A stretch of 64,000 nucleotides of DNA from Branchiostoma floridae (GCF_000003815.2 NC_049984.1:7425205-7489204); one strand, 5' to 3'. Counted from the stretch's first letter, positions 22,809 through 33,870 are shown. Numbers and translations: made by a program. The notes: a model not told the origin generated them from the letters alone.

Positions 22809-23385
22809 TTATTCACAATTGGAGCCTTATTAGCTGTCCTCGGCGGTGGCTGACCCTGGGTATGAAGGTCTGTCAGGTGCCGATGCCCTGTCTGTCTCCA
22901 CTGGAGTATGAAAACAGCCACTTTTTCTCATTATATGGAACCACCATTTCAGTCTATGATGCTGGTTTGTCATTAGCAATTTTGGTTACTTTATGTTTAT
23001 CATATGTACTACAGTACCAGCACCTTTATTCACAATTGGAGTCTTACAAATGTATTAGCTGTCCACGGCGGTGGCTGACCCTGGGTATGAAGGCCTGTCA
23101 GGTGCCGATGCCCTGTCTGTCTCCTCTGAAGGGTGAAGACAGACACTTTCATACATTATGAAACCACCATTTTTAAGTCTGGGTCTACTGGTTTGTCTTT
23201 AGAAATATTTTTGTTTATTTATCACCTTCATAAATGTTCATTTAACTCCAAAAAGTGTGGAGTGTGGAGGCAGCCACTTTTATACATTATGGAACCACCA
23301 TTTCAGTCTGGGTCTACTTGTTTGTCTTAAGAAATATTGGTCGCTTTATCACAAGTCATGTATTAGCACCTTCATAAATGTTCAT
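22809..23385. repeat. Complex tandem duplication with a strongly preserved core
   Basis: Units starting at 22809 and 23026 (period 217 bp) share TTATTCACAATTGGAG and a GC-rich core of about 70 bp (GGCGGTGGCTGACCCTGGGT and onward) with only about four differences, while their downstream parts differ more. A second repetition with a period of about 144 bp (CACCTTCATAAATGTTCAT at 23223 and 23367) follows. The forward frame at 22745-23161 repeats a 21-residue phrase, but this simply follows the nucleotide duplication and has no known homologue that I recognise. Confidence 0.8.
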
Positions 23386-24698
23386 CACTCGACTCCTGTA
23401 TGTGTGCCAAAAAGTCCAAGGAAATATTGAGCAGGCTGTAAGACAGATTTTGATAGATAATTTTCCAGTCTAAAATGCTCATTCACAATCAGAAACAAGA
23501 CAAACATTAAGACTAAAGTCTTGTTAGAAAGAGTGAATGTTATAAGATATGTCAGGTAAGTCAGCACAATGTCACATAACAGGTTTCTGGTGTTGGTTCA
23601 GCACTAAGGACAGGTACCACTTTTTTCAGGATTCCTATACTTAAGCAGTAGGAGCAAACGATGTTGAAACATATTTAGTTGCATGCAAGTTATTTATCTA
23701 TAGTAAGTATTTAAAATATTATTTAAAATATTATTTTACAAAAACATGTATTATTGTCTTGGTCCCTTGCTGAATTGACATCAATCTTTTGTCTGTACCA
23801 TATCTAGCATCGAGCAATGTACATGTAGCTATCACAACTACATGTATAATAGCTCTTTGAACCTTGCATGAAAACATGATGTCTTGGGGGCAATGAACAA
23901 TAAAGTAAAAAATTTCAGACAAAGAACAAAATGGATTGGAGTAATGTGAATGAAAAGAAATTCATACCATTTAGCTTTACATGTATCTAAGGATAGGATT
24001 TTTACTACACATGTGTACGTGAACTGAATGAATAAAGTTCTTTATCTTTTCCTTTTTGTTACATCTCTGCATGATCCTTAATGATAGGAGACTCACACAG
24101 AAGGTGACAGGAACTTTTAAACAGTCAGCCCTACATGTATTTTAGAACATCATGAAAAGCTAGCGTCGTTCAACAGTTAGGAAAAACGACTGCGGACTAT
24201 GGGCATTGGGAGATTTCCAAAGCTGTAACGGGACTGCAAATCTTGATTTACACTGTCGGTGGATACTTTACACACTCGCCTTATCTCAGAGAGCACAGCT
24301 TTCTACCAGCATGCTTAAGTACACATTTATCAGTCAGAGCCCAGGCTATATCCTATAATTCTCTCTAAACCCCATCAGTAAGACTGCTTTGAACCAATCA
24401 TTCTTCAAAGGAGGCACGAGCTGACTTGGCAGTTATTCTTAACATGGTTCTGTCAATTCGCCTACATGACAAATTTCCCTCCCGAAAAAATTAAGACTAT
24501 CATTGCTTTTTCTTGCAGTGGGGGCGGATGTTGTAATTTGAAGGATAGGGCCAGAATAATAACATAGAAGTTCTTATGTTCTTAACATTATATAATGACA
24601 CATTTAACACTACTAAAAAGATAAACCTATTTTATTCTCGACTATGTAAAGAAGAGAGTTTGCATACTACTTAGACCAATGGTTAAGGAATTGCTCAG
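23386..24698. other. Anonymous noncoding DNA
   Basis: A direct repeat of TTTAAAATATTA-like units lies at about 23710-23738. No gene or element is recognised. Confidence 0.5.
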
Positions 24699-24699
24699 G

Positions 24700-24965
24700 T
24701 AGCGTGCGTAGTCCAGTGGTTAGCAGCCCTGCCTCTGGGACTAGAAGCCATGATTTCGATTCCGGCTGTGTCACTCACCTGACATGCATGCTACCGGAAA
24801 GGGTTGCAGTACTTAGGATAGGACGTTTAGCTATGGCTCTGCATTCATTGTGCTTGTCAAAAAGAGCTAGGGGAATTTCCTGGTCCAATGACCCTGTAAA
24901 TACTGTACATAGCATCTGTCCTCTCTGTCATGACCAGTGGAAGACTAGCTCTTCAGTGAGCTAAA
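24700..24965 (+). mobile_element. tRNA-derived SINE, second family
   Basis: The head has an A-box-like TAGTCCAGTGGTTAGCAGCC at 24709-24728 and a B box GATTTCGATTCCGG at 24752-24765. The body differs from the SINE at 5.9 kb, so it is another family. A fragment with the same A-box region lies on the minus strand at 37775-37815. The 86-codon frame over this copy is incidental. Confidence 0.75.
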
Positions 24966-25430
24966 ACTGGATCGAAATCATTGTCCGTTTTTCCGATCCA
25001 AGCCTCAGAGTTGTAATGCTCACATGAAACAGATGATAACAATGTTTGTTAGCAACTCCTCTTTTCATCAGTTTTTTTTTTAGTAAAATCTAGGTTTGCA
25101 AATTTTTTTCTTTCGTATTACATACAAATATTATTGACCAGAGGTCGGGACCATGCTAGTACACATTTTGTTCCATGTACCCTTATTTAACATTGCTGTA
25201 GCTATTGAAGTTCTCAAAATCAATACCAGAGTCTGTAGTTTAAGTGTCCGTAAAAGTCAAACTTCTGCAATGTACCCAGCCACTCTGTTACCATAGGAGA
25301 ACGGGCGAAACTATTTCCTGCTTGTCTTGACAGTAATGTCCCACAAATTGTACATGTTGGTGAGTGAGCTTCTGGGATTGCTGTGGGAGACTTCCATAAA
25401 TTGTTTTGATATTCATATTACCTCAACTTC
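24966..25430. other. Anonymous AT-rich noncoding DNA
   Basis: No recognisable feature. Confidence 0.5.
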
Positions 25431-25600
25431 CAGTTAGGCAATTGTCACATTGAGGTCACCTGAGTTGCGCCGAATGGCAGCTTGCTCCAGACCCTTGCAA
25501 TTCAGCCCCGCCGGGTGATAGTTGGTCCCCAATGCCCCCTCGGTGCTGTATGGCAGCGTCAGCCCAGCTGCTAAGCTAAGGACAGGGTAGACATTGAAAA
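25431..25600. promoter_or_regulatory. GC-rich block, candidate regulatory element
   Basis: The block includes TTGAGGTCACCTGAG, which holds an AGGTCA nuclear-receptor-type half site and a CACCTG E-box. Composition contrasts with flanks. Regulatory function is inferred. Confidence 0.3.
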
Positions 25601-25699
25601 AAAGGCATTTGTTCATTTATCGTCTTGTATTCACCCTATTAATACAGTCCTACATTTTCACCATTACCAAGAAGCGAGAAGAAGCCGAACTTTTGTGCT

Positions 25700-25808
25700 A
25701 GACTAGATTTGTGATACTTTTATATGTATATATCTTGACTTGTTGTGACCTGTACTTAGCTCGGTTGGGCAGAACTGTACAATAAAGGTCTTCATTCATT
25801 CATTCATT
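25700..25808 (+). mobile_element. LINE-type 3' tail with (CATT)n
   Basis: CTCGGTTGGGCAGAACTGTA is followed by CAATAAAGGTCTTCATT and a CATT repeat (25791-25808). This arrangement is typical of 3' ends of CR1/L2-like non-LTR retrotransposons, which end in short tandem repeats. No coding part is attached. Confidence 0.55.
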
Positions 25809-25815
25809 AATACAG

Positions 25816-26003
25816 ATTCCTGAGACTACCGGCTGACTGAAGCACGAGCGTCCGAGGAGCGTGGTCTCCCGCCAGGCCGACGTGGCCCAACTTTGCGGAG
25901 TGGAGAGGAGGGAGAGGTCGCTGTTCAAACCTGGGGAATCGCTGCGAAACTTTGAAGACGGCTTCTCCAAACAAGTCCGCTGTGGGGGAGAGGAAGCCTG
26001 AGG
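25816..26003 (+). other. Possible exon bounded by splice-like sites
   Basis: A 188-bp GC-rich segment follows CATTAATACAG (acceptor-like) and ends AGG then GTGAGT (donor-like, 26004-26009). Stop codons occur early in all three forward frames, but from about 25836 two frames stay open to near the donor. None of the translations resembles a protein family I know. It could be a terminal or noncoding exon, or a CpG-rich regulatory block with chance splice words. Confidence 0.22.
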
Positions 26004-26062
26004 GTGAGTGAGCCCCCAATTTTGCTTTACAAATGCTATTGACTACAACTAAGACTATGCAC

Positions 26063-26613
26063 CTCTGTCAATAAAGACATAGCACCGTCCACTTCTATCA
26101 ATACAAAGACATAGCCCCAACTACCTCCATCAAAATAGACATAGTCCCACCCACCCACCTCCATCAAAACAGACATAGCCCCACCCACCTCCATTAAAAC
26201 AGACAAGGCCCCACCTACCTCCATCAAAACAGACATAGCCCCACCCACTGCCATTAAAACAGACATAGCCCCACCCACCTCCATCAAAACAGACATAGTC
26301 CCACCCACCTCCATCAAAACAGACATAGTCCCACCAACCTCCATCAAAACAGACATAGTCCCACCAACCTCCATCAAAACAGACATAGTCCCACCAACCT
26401 CCATCAAAACAGACATAGCCCCACCCACCTCCATCAAAACAGACATAGTCCCACCAACGTCCATCAAAACAGACATAGTCCCACCCACCTCCATCAAAAC
26501 AGACATAGCCCCACCCACCTCCATCAAAACAGACATAGCCCCACCCACCCACCTCCATCAAAACAGACATATTCTCACCCACCCACCTCCATCAAAACAG
26601 ACATAGTCCTGCC
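26063..26613. repeat. 30-bp minisatellite, about 18 units
   Basis: The unit is CCTCCATCAAAACAGACATA followed by GCCCCACCCA, with variants such as GTCCCACCAA. The first units (26063-26130) are degenerate, central units nearly identical. Because 30 is divisible by three, the minus strand shows long open frames with ten-residue repeats; these are artefacts of the repeat. The array is interrupted at 26614 by a transposon and resumes in decayed form after 27820. Confidence 0.97.
26606..26613. repeat. Left 8-bp target-site duplication
   Basis: GTCCTGCC directly precedes the CAGGG end and is identical to 27813-27820. Confidence 0.92.
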
Positions 26614-27812
26614 CAGGGCTTTAGCCAGCTCGAGATTTTTTTCCGTCAGCCAATTCCCATTGACGGAAAATTCCTGTCAAGAATCTTTTTTTTTCCGTCA
26701 TCGCGTAAAAATTTCCGTCATTGACTGCAAAAATGTCTACCTCGTCCGATATAAATGTTGTCATTGGGAGAAAATATGACACCACGCTGACGTTTTGTAA
26801 TAATGTGAACAGTAAAACATCGTTTCTTTGTGTTTTCCCCGCAAAAACACGGCGCTAAAATCAACTCGCGGGGTATGCAAATCTAACATTACATATTCTC
26901 AATACGCACTGTTGATTGGTTGATCGTAACATCTAGAGGGGCGTCTCCTCAGATCCCGCGCTCTGATTGGTAAAGCTATGGATACCGACCCACGATGCAC
27001 CGCGCGCACCAGCGTTCAAATATTTTATTTGTTTGAAAATGTTACATTTGTAAAGGCAGGAGAACGCTATATTTTTCTATTACACGACAATTTTCTAATT
27101 AAGAACACAGTTACTCAAAGACTCTTTTGAGAAAACATGCATTCATATACGGATTTATGGTGCATTTGGGGGAATTTTGGCGTTCAATTAACCCGGAAGT
27201 GTGCCAACAACAACGTGGCGTGGGTATCTCATCTGTGTCGCTGCAAAATTAGCGTTTTCTCGTCAAAACAAAAACAAAATTCCCGCTGAAGAGAACCGTG
27301 CAACATTTTAGATCCTAAAGATTATGTTTTTGATCAAACTATTTGTGGATAGCATGATGTGCCGGTTCTTTTAGCTGCGACTGGCACCTTGCGTTGTCGC
27401 AAGCGGCGCGGCTGGGCGAGCGAAAATAATTTGTACGGCCGCCAGCCCCGGCACGCTAGCGTACAAGTTAGGTTTTGATGAGTGTCAAGATTCCAAACAA
27501 AGTTCGTAGAATGCACTGTTCTTGGAGTGAGACCTTGAAAAACGGGTTTTTAATGAGATTATCGTATGCGAAAGGGTGCCGACACACAATCGTCAACAAT
27601 CATGACAATAGCAAAACAAACAGTGTGTGGCTTTCCGACAATGGGCTGTCCGGGCGTCCCCAAGCCGTAGCTTCCCTCTTTTCAACTTGGCCTCCTTGCT
27701 TCAATCAACGATTTTTTTCCGTCAAGGTTGACGGATTGGTTGAAATTTTTTTCCGTCACACGCAGCAAATTTCCGTCAATTGACGGAAAAACGGACGCTG
27801 GCTAAAGCCCTG
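26614..27812. mobile_element. hAT-like non-autonomous transposon, 1199 bp, 8-bp TSD
   Basis: The element begins CAGGGCTTTAGCCAGC and ends with the perfect inverse GCTGGCTAAAGCCCTG. It is flanked by identical 8-bp GTCCTGCC (26606-26613 and 27813-27820), the usual hAT duplication length. TTCCGTCA words are repeated several times near both ends, in keeping with subterminal transposase-binding repeats. The interior is CpG-richer than the surroundings and has no long frame; the 102-codon forward frame at 27475-27783 and the 60-codon minus-strand frame at 27334-27516 match no transposase I recognise. It has inserted into the minisatellite. Confidence 0.92.
26910..27210. promoter_or_regulatory. Promoter-like words inside the hAT element
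   Basis: Two inverted CCAAT boxes (GATTGG, with ATTGG at 26915-26919 and 26966-26970) are followed by CpG-rich sequence and an ETS consensus ACCCGGAAGTG at 27191-27201. The words are seen; promoter activity is inferred. Confidence 0.35.
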
Positions 27813-27820
27813 GTCCTGCC
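27813..27820. repeat. Right 8-bp target-site duplication
   Basis: GTCCTGCC directly follows the CCCTG end and is identical to 26606-26613. Confidence 0.92.
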
Positions 27821-27870
27821 TGCCCCCATCAAGAAAGCCCTACCCAACTCCATCAAAATATGCAAAACAA
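27821..27870. repeat. Decayed minisatellite remainder
   Basis: CCCCATCAAGAAAGCCCTAC and CCAACTCCATCAAAAT continue the 30-bp unit pattern beyond the transposon, with more divergence than the left part. Confidence 0.75.
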
Positions 27871-28828
27871 AGATTTTGTGATGCAAAATTTGGACTGACC
27901 TGCAGCTACTCTCATTAGTTGAACTGCTAAATTTGATGAACAACTTGGATCATTGTGTTCCTTTGGCTCGTGGATTGTTTTCTTCAAATAACACCCCCTT
28001 CAAGACTGCAATGAAACATCACAATGTCATTATGTTCTGTCTGTAAGCAATGACTTCTTTCTCACTTTATTGAAATGATTAATCTTTCTTGATCATAATA
28101 TTAAAACTTTCTTGATCATAATATTAAAAGCCTTAACGATCTCACCATTTTACTTTATTGTTTCTTACAACATTTATTAATTTATTGTATGCTGCAATAG
28201 TTTATGTACATGTCTTAAAAAACAACTATACATAATTTCTTGTCATTCTGCTATAATTGTTGAATTTGTTTTACAAAACAAAAGAAAAGAAAAGAAAACA
28301 GAGCAACATTGTGGCCTCGAGTATGTAATATAACACAAAGAGTGACAGTCTGTTTACATCACCTTACAAAATGTACACGGCCCTGACAAACATTGTCCGT
28401 GTTATCACATGCAGTTCTCAATGACTGCCAGACACTGTAGGTAAGTGTTGACGTAACTGATAAGACTGGAGACCATTTATAGCCCTTACCTGCCCATTAA
28501 ACAGGTATTTTATGATGGCCTTCCACCTGTCCCGGTCCCAGGTTTCATTTGTACACAAAGTACTTCAAATATTGGACAGGTGTGTCACAAAGCAAACACA
28601 CTACCACATTGCGAAATGACTTGAACTAAAAATGGGGCTGGTGTCCCATGCGTATGAAGAACCTTCAAGTTGGAATAATCATGGCATATCATAATCATTT
28701 TTATACTTTGTTATTATGTATCATCCTTTGATATATATTTTAATGACCATTGTATTCCATACGCTGTACTTAAGTCTGTATTTTTTCAAGCCAGCCACTG
28801 CCAGTGAGAGCTGCCTTGGTTGACCCAG
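27871..28828. other. AT-rich noncoding DNA with short direct repeats
   Basis: A 23-bp word beginning CTTTCTTGATCATAATATTA occurs twice in tandem at about 28084-28129. An AAAAG run lies at 28279-28300. No gene is recognised. Confidence 0.6.
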
Positions 28829-28879
28829 TGTAATTTGTACTTGTTTCATTTCTAATCTTAAATACAAGTACAAATTACA
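28829..28879. repeat. Perfect 15-bp inverted repeat with 21-nt loop
   Basis: TGTAATTTGTACTTG (28829-28843) faces CAAGTACAAATTACA (28865-28879). Transcribed, it would form a 15-bp hairpin. It might be a miniature element or a structured RNA; it is too short for a typical animal miRNA precursor. Confidence 0.8.
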
Positions 28880-28934
28880 AATGAGTTTTTTTCCAGAGGA
28901 ATGAAAATTTGTACCATATATGTATGCTTGATAT

Positions 28935-29150
28935 GATTTACATTTTGATGTTGCCAGCCTTACATCTCACTAAAATCAGGGGCAGTTGGCTGAATTTGAA
29001 TTCGCAGAAAACCTCGCAGGTGGGGTTTTCCCACTTTCTCTTTGCACAGTGACCTTGTTTGTAAACAGTGGCGCGGTGGCGGAAAGACTTGTGTGAACAG
29101 CCTGTGTGTCGACTACGCCGGAGAATCAATTAAGCTTTAGGCCTAACAGA
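28935..29150. promoter_or_regulatory. Candidate regulatory block with forkhead site
   Basis: A GC-richer stretch contains TTGTTTGTAAACAG at 29055-29068, which on the minus strand reads TGTTTACAAACA, a strong forkhead (Fox) consensus. Regulatory role is inferred. Confidence 0.35.
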
Positions 29151-30469
29151 TCCTATAATGTTAACAGACTGGCCAGTTTTAATATTTGTATGGGCATATG
29201 CCAGGCATTATCTAATGTCATCTATCTCTTCTTGCATGTTATATTATCAAGACTTGTTTGATACAAGCTTAGAACTACTTTAATTGATAGTCCATGTATT
29301 AAACTACTAGTACTTACGTTTACTGTTGACTACCGAATGTCCTTTCAATTAAGTAACCATAAGGCCATGTTGATTATGATCATATGGATGACATTCTCTG
29401 GAAATCCCAAAACTGATGTGAGCATGCAAACAAAAAGTACAAAAGTTGCTTTTTTTATCTTTCACATCTTTTTACTATGTCAGATATTCTTTTGCAACCT
29501 GTTGTATATTTGCATATTTTGTAGCTGCTTTGTATGATTTACCGTATGGCTGAATTTTTTTGGAAACGGCAAAAAATTGCACGCATATGTCATCCATATA
29601 ATCAAATCAACATGACCTAATGAAAACACCTTCCTTTGATAATCCTCTTAACAGTTCTTGCAGGATTTTATGCCGTGTTATTTATTTCAAACTTGACTGT
29701 ATGAAGACTGTAAAACAGCTTTTTTTTGCTAACACCCATCCACGTTGTATAAGGATATACCAACACAGTTTCCGAACAGCTGGACTTTTTTCCACCACGT
29801 CTGTTTAGCTTATGACACGTTCTGACTAGTGTACAAAGGGCCCAACACGAGGAGCCTTCCATCCGCACACGTGTGCAAACAATGGTGGGAGACCCCTCAC
29901 GGGTGGTGCTATTACACTGCAATATTTTTACTGGTGATTGACTATAAAGACGTGAAGAGAGCAGGATGTTTGGATGGGGAGCTCGATCATTATCACATCA
30001 TATTACGCAGGTGCAAGTTGTTGACTGCACAGAACCTTTGAGTTTGAGACAGGGAAAGCTCTTACAGGTGTTTTTCCCTTAGGAAGATGTTATCATGCTT
30101 TCTTTAATAGAAACTGGTAGTAGATGCTTCTGAGGTATAAATTCTTCAATAGATATTGTTAGAGATACAATTGTAACACTTTATTACCACTATGAAACAC
30201 ATCAAAGTACTTGCTTTATTAGAACATTTTAAAGTGGAAATACAGCAGCCATGTACAGATAATGCCACACTTCAGTTAAAACTCAAGATTGGCATGATAT
30301 CTGTAAATGTTGAAATTCTCACAGTGGTTCAATGTTCACAATTTTGCAGTGAAAATGTTTGTCTTGTCTTCTGACTGCTCACCCCCAACTGCAAACTTTA
30401 AACCATTGTGAACATTTATTTATTGTACATTTTCTCCATACTGTATTGCAATCTGAAACCACTGTCTAT
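29151..30469. other. Anonymous AT-rich noncoding DNA
   Basis: Short frames here are not protein-like. A GC-richer patch lies at 29810-29920. Nothing else is recognised. Confidence 0.5.
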
Positions 30470-30575
30470 CGACTTGATATCCCTAAATGTTGACATGATA
30501 TCCCTAAAAACCCTTATTTCAAAAACAATGGATATAGGTTACCCTGCGGATTAAGGTGAACTGACACTAGAGTCC
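30430..30575. mobile_element. Partial MITE related to 31825-32042
   Basis: GATATCCCTAAAAACCC followed by GGATATAGGTTACCCTGCGG and ATTAAGGTGAAC matches the right half and right end of the MITE at 31.8 kb. I do not find its left end, so it is truncated or heavily decayed. Confidence 0.5.
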
Positions 30576-31824
30576 AAGTTTGCTTGCTGGGTTACCAGCA
30601 CTCCTGGACTGTCGCAGTTTTACAAAAAGTGGCTTATCTGTTGGTGCAAGGTCTGTTTGTCTCAAGGAAAAAGGAAACACTGTATAGACGTCATCCCGGA
30701 TAGTATCAGGGAGGAAGAAGACAGATCATGATAAAATTGCTAAATATAGAACAAAAAACGGGAACCACATTAAAGAAATACGTAGTATTCACGAGACTAA
30801 AATGGTACCAAAGATTGTCGGTGCGTCTATGAATCCAGTCGAAGGAAGGAGGAAATTTTAACCCAGCTGGTTTAAAAGTTAACCGCCCATCAGAAACCTT
30901 GTGGAGTAGGAAGGGGGTGGGTGATTTGGCTGGGCTCATATCCTGAACACTTGTGGGTTTCCCAGCCGCTTGTTTGCACCCCCTCTCAGCCAGACTGGTA
31001 ATTCCAGCCCCTGTGTAGTCTGCGTGCGCCGCAGAGTGGTAGACTTGTGTGTATGAGCTGGGAAACTTCGTCATCTCAACCATGTGGATCAACCTTCAAA
31101 TGCTCATGGGTGACAAGGTGGGCAAATTCTCAGCCGGGATGCCAGGTATGGGAGCCTCAGATAACTTCATGTACATCAAGAATCGTTTCTTACACATATA
31201 TAGGCCATGTGCAACCAAGGATAGCGTATGCCTTTCTTGCACTGTGTACAGAATGTCTTTGGGTCTGATAGCAGGTAAAGTACAGTCTGTACTATAACAG
31301 TTTATAATACGCCATTTGAATTTGGTCGTACAAAACGGAATATGAACTGTAATTCAGTGTTGACCGGACCTTGTATATCAGATACTTGCACTGACTACAC
31401 AACAGAATAAGATGAATATGATATTGCCGTCTAACTTACTAAATTCAACTCAACAACTACTATACATAGTGTTAACTCTAACTTGAAAATGTTAAGTGTC
31501 TATTTTGAGAAGTAGAGCTTAATATAATATTACAGTCACTGTGGCAGTTCCAGACAGAGAAGGAAGCAAGTTTTCAAAATGCCTAACTCTGTAACAGCAC
31601 TAAACTCCTGTTGATTCCACTTTTTAAGCCCAAAAGTATGGTCATCCTAATGCTGGTGCATCTAGAGAAATTTCCTAGTTAAAAACTATTTTTTCTTGTT
31701 GAAATGAATTCCACAGTGGATCTTTAATGATCTGAATTAGTCAGCCGGTAAATGTGAAACCCCAGTCTGCATAACACACCAGCAGGCACGTGGCAACTGG
31801 TTATGCCATACCAAGGAGGTTATA
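30576..31824. other. Noncoding DNA with one GC-richer block
   Basis: The part at about 30820-31170 is GC-richer and carries short frames on both strands without known domains. The rest is AT-rich and anonymous. Confidence 0.4.
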
Positions 31825-32042
31825 TAACGCTAGTTCACCTTTATCCGCAGGGTAACCTATATCTGTTGTTTTTCATAACAGTGTATTTAGGCACATGAAG
31901 TCAATGGTCGGTAGTTTTAAACTGCAATGTACTGAAAATATTGAAATTTTAGACCAACGTCCGTCAACGTGATATCCCCTAATACCTTTTTTTAAAAGCA
32001 AAGGATCTAGGTTACCCGACGGATAAAGGTGTAGTAGCGTTA
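31825..32042. mobile_element. MITE with about 36-bp TIRs, 218 bp
   Basis: The left end TAACGCTAGTTCACCTTTAT (continuing CCGCAGGGTAACCTATATC) and the inverse of the right end (TAACGCTACTACACCTTTAT and onward) match with a few differences. The element is palindrome-like and too short to code. A TA duplication is possible but ambiguous, so superfamily is not assigned. Confidence 0.7.
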
Positions 32043-33294
32043 ACGTCCTTTATCAAACAGAACAAGTTTTCAGACCTTTACCTTTACCTAGTCCCATCCT
32101 TATGCCTGAGGGTCGGGGACTATGGTAGCGTCCAGTATCAGCCTCCTCCACTCCCTCCTAAACCATTCATATCTTAAACTATAATTACCTTTCTAAGCTA
32201 CATAATAAGTATGTATCTATTGACAAGGCTTCTAGCATATTTGATGATATGATATGATATTTCTAGAGAGAAAAAATTGCTGTAGAAGTATACACGTATG
32301 ATTAATGTAAAATTGCAGCCATAAATACTTATGTAGAGTATTGACATTAATTATCGTTCAAAAGTCATTAAGTTTAACTAACTTCTGGGCATTTTTGGAA
32401 GCTATTCTTCAAAGCCACAGTGTATGTTAGGCTGAGAAGAACATACGTAATATACAGATTATTACACAGCTTGGCTTCCACGTCTTCAATCACAACGGAC
32501 AAAATTCAAAGAGGAAGTTAGAATATTTTTCACATGTGTTTACATCTAGCTGTAATTCCTTTGCTTAACACCAACTGATTTTTCATATGATTCATTTCCA
32601 CATGTTCTACAGATTCTGAAATGAAAAACTTGACAAAAGTGTTTGTGGTGCTAATCTTTCATGTTTGTCGCTGGAAAAACGAAGAAGCAACAAATCATCT
32701 AATCCTCTAATTATTCAGGACCCCCTTCAAAGAGATGTACCCACATCAATATTATGTGACTGTCGTAAAAAAAAAACTTAAGAACTTCCCGTTTAATTTG
32801 TTGGTGGTAAAATGACGCAGCAGTCGACTGAAATGTTGAGCCAGAGTTGAACAAATTGAAATTTAACAGCAAAAATTTGAGGTACACTAGGTGAAAGTCT
32901 GCTCCCAATGTTTGTTATTCCAAAAAAATACCTTTAAACCACCACAATAAAAAGATTAAAGAGATCAACTTAGTATGCACAATCAGTAATAAGAGGTTCA
33001 TTTATGTGAGTGGTAGGATATTCCAGGCCGACGCTGTCTTTTTAGGTATCATCCCACAAGAAGCCACCTATGACATAGTCCCAATCTGATGGAGCAAACT
33101 GCAATTGATATATTTAATGTAGGAGGTACACTTTATCCAGGTCTTATTTATTTTTAGTTGTCTACAATCTGAAATCACAGTCAAACTGATAACTGTAACA
33201 ACTGATGTATTACGTATACCAAGTCAAATTAAAAAATATAGCTGTCGGCCACATCCTTGTAAAATTGTCCCAAATCCCCAACAGAAATGCGAAC
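32043..33294. other. Anonymous noncoding DNA
   Basis: A CTTTAC repeat and a GC-rich segment (TAGTCCCATCCTTATGCCTG and onward) at about 32079-32160 look repetitive but have no defined ends. A GATAT run lies near 32246-32260. No gene is recognised. Confidence 0.4.
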
Positions 33295-33607
33295 TAACTT
33301 GAATTTGGGCGGGGGCCATTTTTTCCTAGTAGACATGTGGTGCTTTCCCACAGTGATAGCCAGTACTGTTTTAAAATGATGTAACTCACTTTTGAATTCT
33401 GCAAAATGCACAGACGAAGTTTAAGCAGAACACTTTTTCAGATGAAAAGAAATATGGACTACAAGTAACTTGAATTTGGGCCTGAGACATTTTTTCCTAT
33501 ACATGTGGTGCTTTCCGACAATGATAGCTAGTATTGTTTTAGCATGTTGTTTGAATAATTCACAGGTTAAGTTTAAGCAGAACGCTTTTTCAGATAAAAA
33601 GAACTCT
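33295..33607. repeat. Two-copy tandem duplication, 171-bp period
   Basis: TAACTTGAATTTGGGC begins copies at 33295 and 33466; both contain CATGTGGTGCTTTCC and GTTTAAGCAGAAC. The copies differ by substitutions and small indels. Confidence 0.85.
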
Positions 33608-33619
33608 CAAAGTGTAGAA

Positions 33620-33870
33620 TTTCCTTGCCTTCGACCCTGGCGGTGCTGGTTCCCCCAGGCGCTCTTTGTTATCACTGTGATCTCTGATGAGATGCTTGCT
33701 AACACATCCAGCGCAAGCCCGCATTTTACAAGCCAATTATTCTCCTGTTCCCCGGCAGTACATCTGATGCTATCTGCGCCGCTGACAAATGATGTGCAAA
33801 GCCTGATATTATCATAGCAAGCTGCTGGATACCCGTATATTGTGGGGGTGGCAGGTGGGGAGGGGCGACG
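33620..33870. promoter_or_regulatory. GC-rich block, candidate regulatory element
   Basis: The block follows the tandem duplication directly and contains TCTTTGTTATCA (Sox-like CTTTGTT) and a small palindrome ATCTCTGATGAGAT. The frames on both strands are not protein-like. Function is inferred. Confidence 0.35.

Noticed and set aside
22745-23161. 138-codon forward frame containing a twice-repeated phrase
   Set aside because: The repetition mirrors the nucleotide tandem duplication, the frame has no known domain, and the third partial unit does not stay in frame.
26036-26582. Two overlapping minus-strand frames of 150 and 170 codons with ten-residue repeats
   Set aside because: They are forced by the 30-bp minisatellite unit, exist in two frames at once, and resemble no protein family.
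26063-26613. CRISPR array
   Set aside because: Units are contiguous 30-bp repeats without unique spacers, in eukaryotic DNA.
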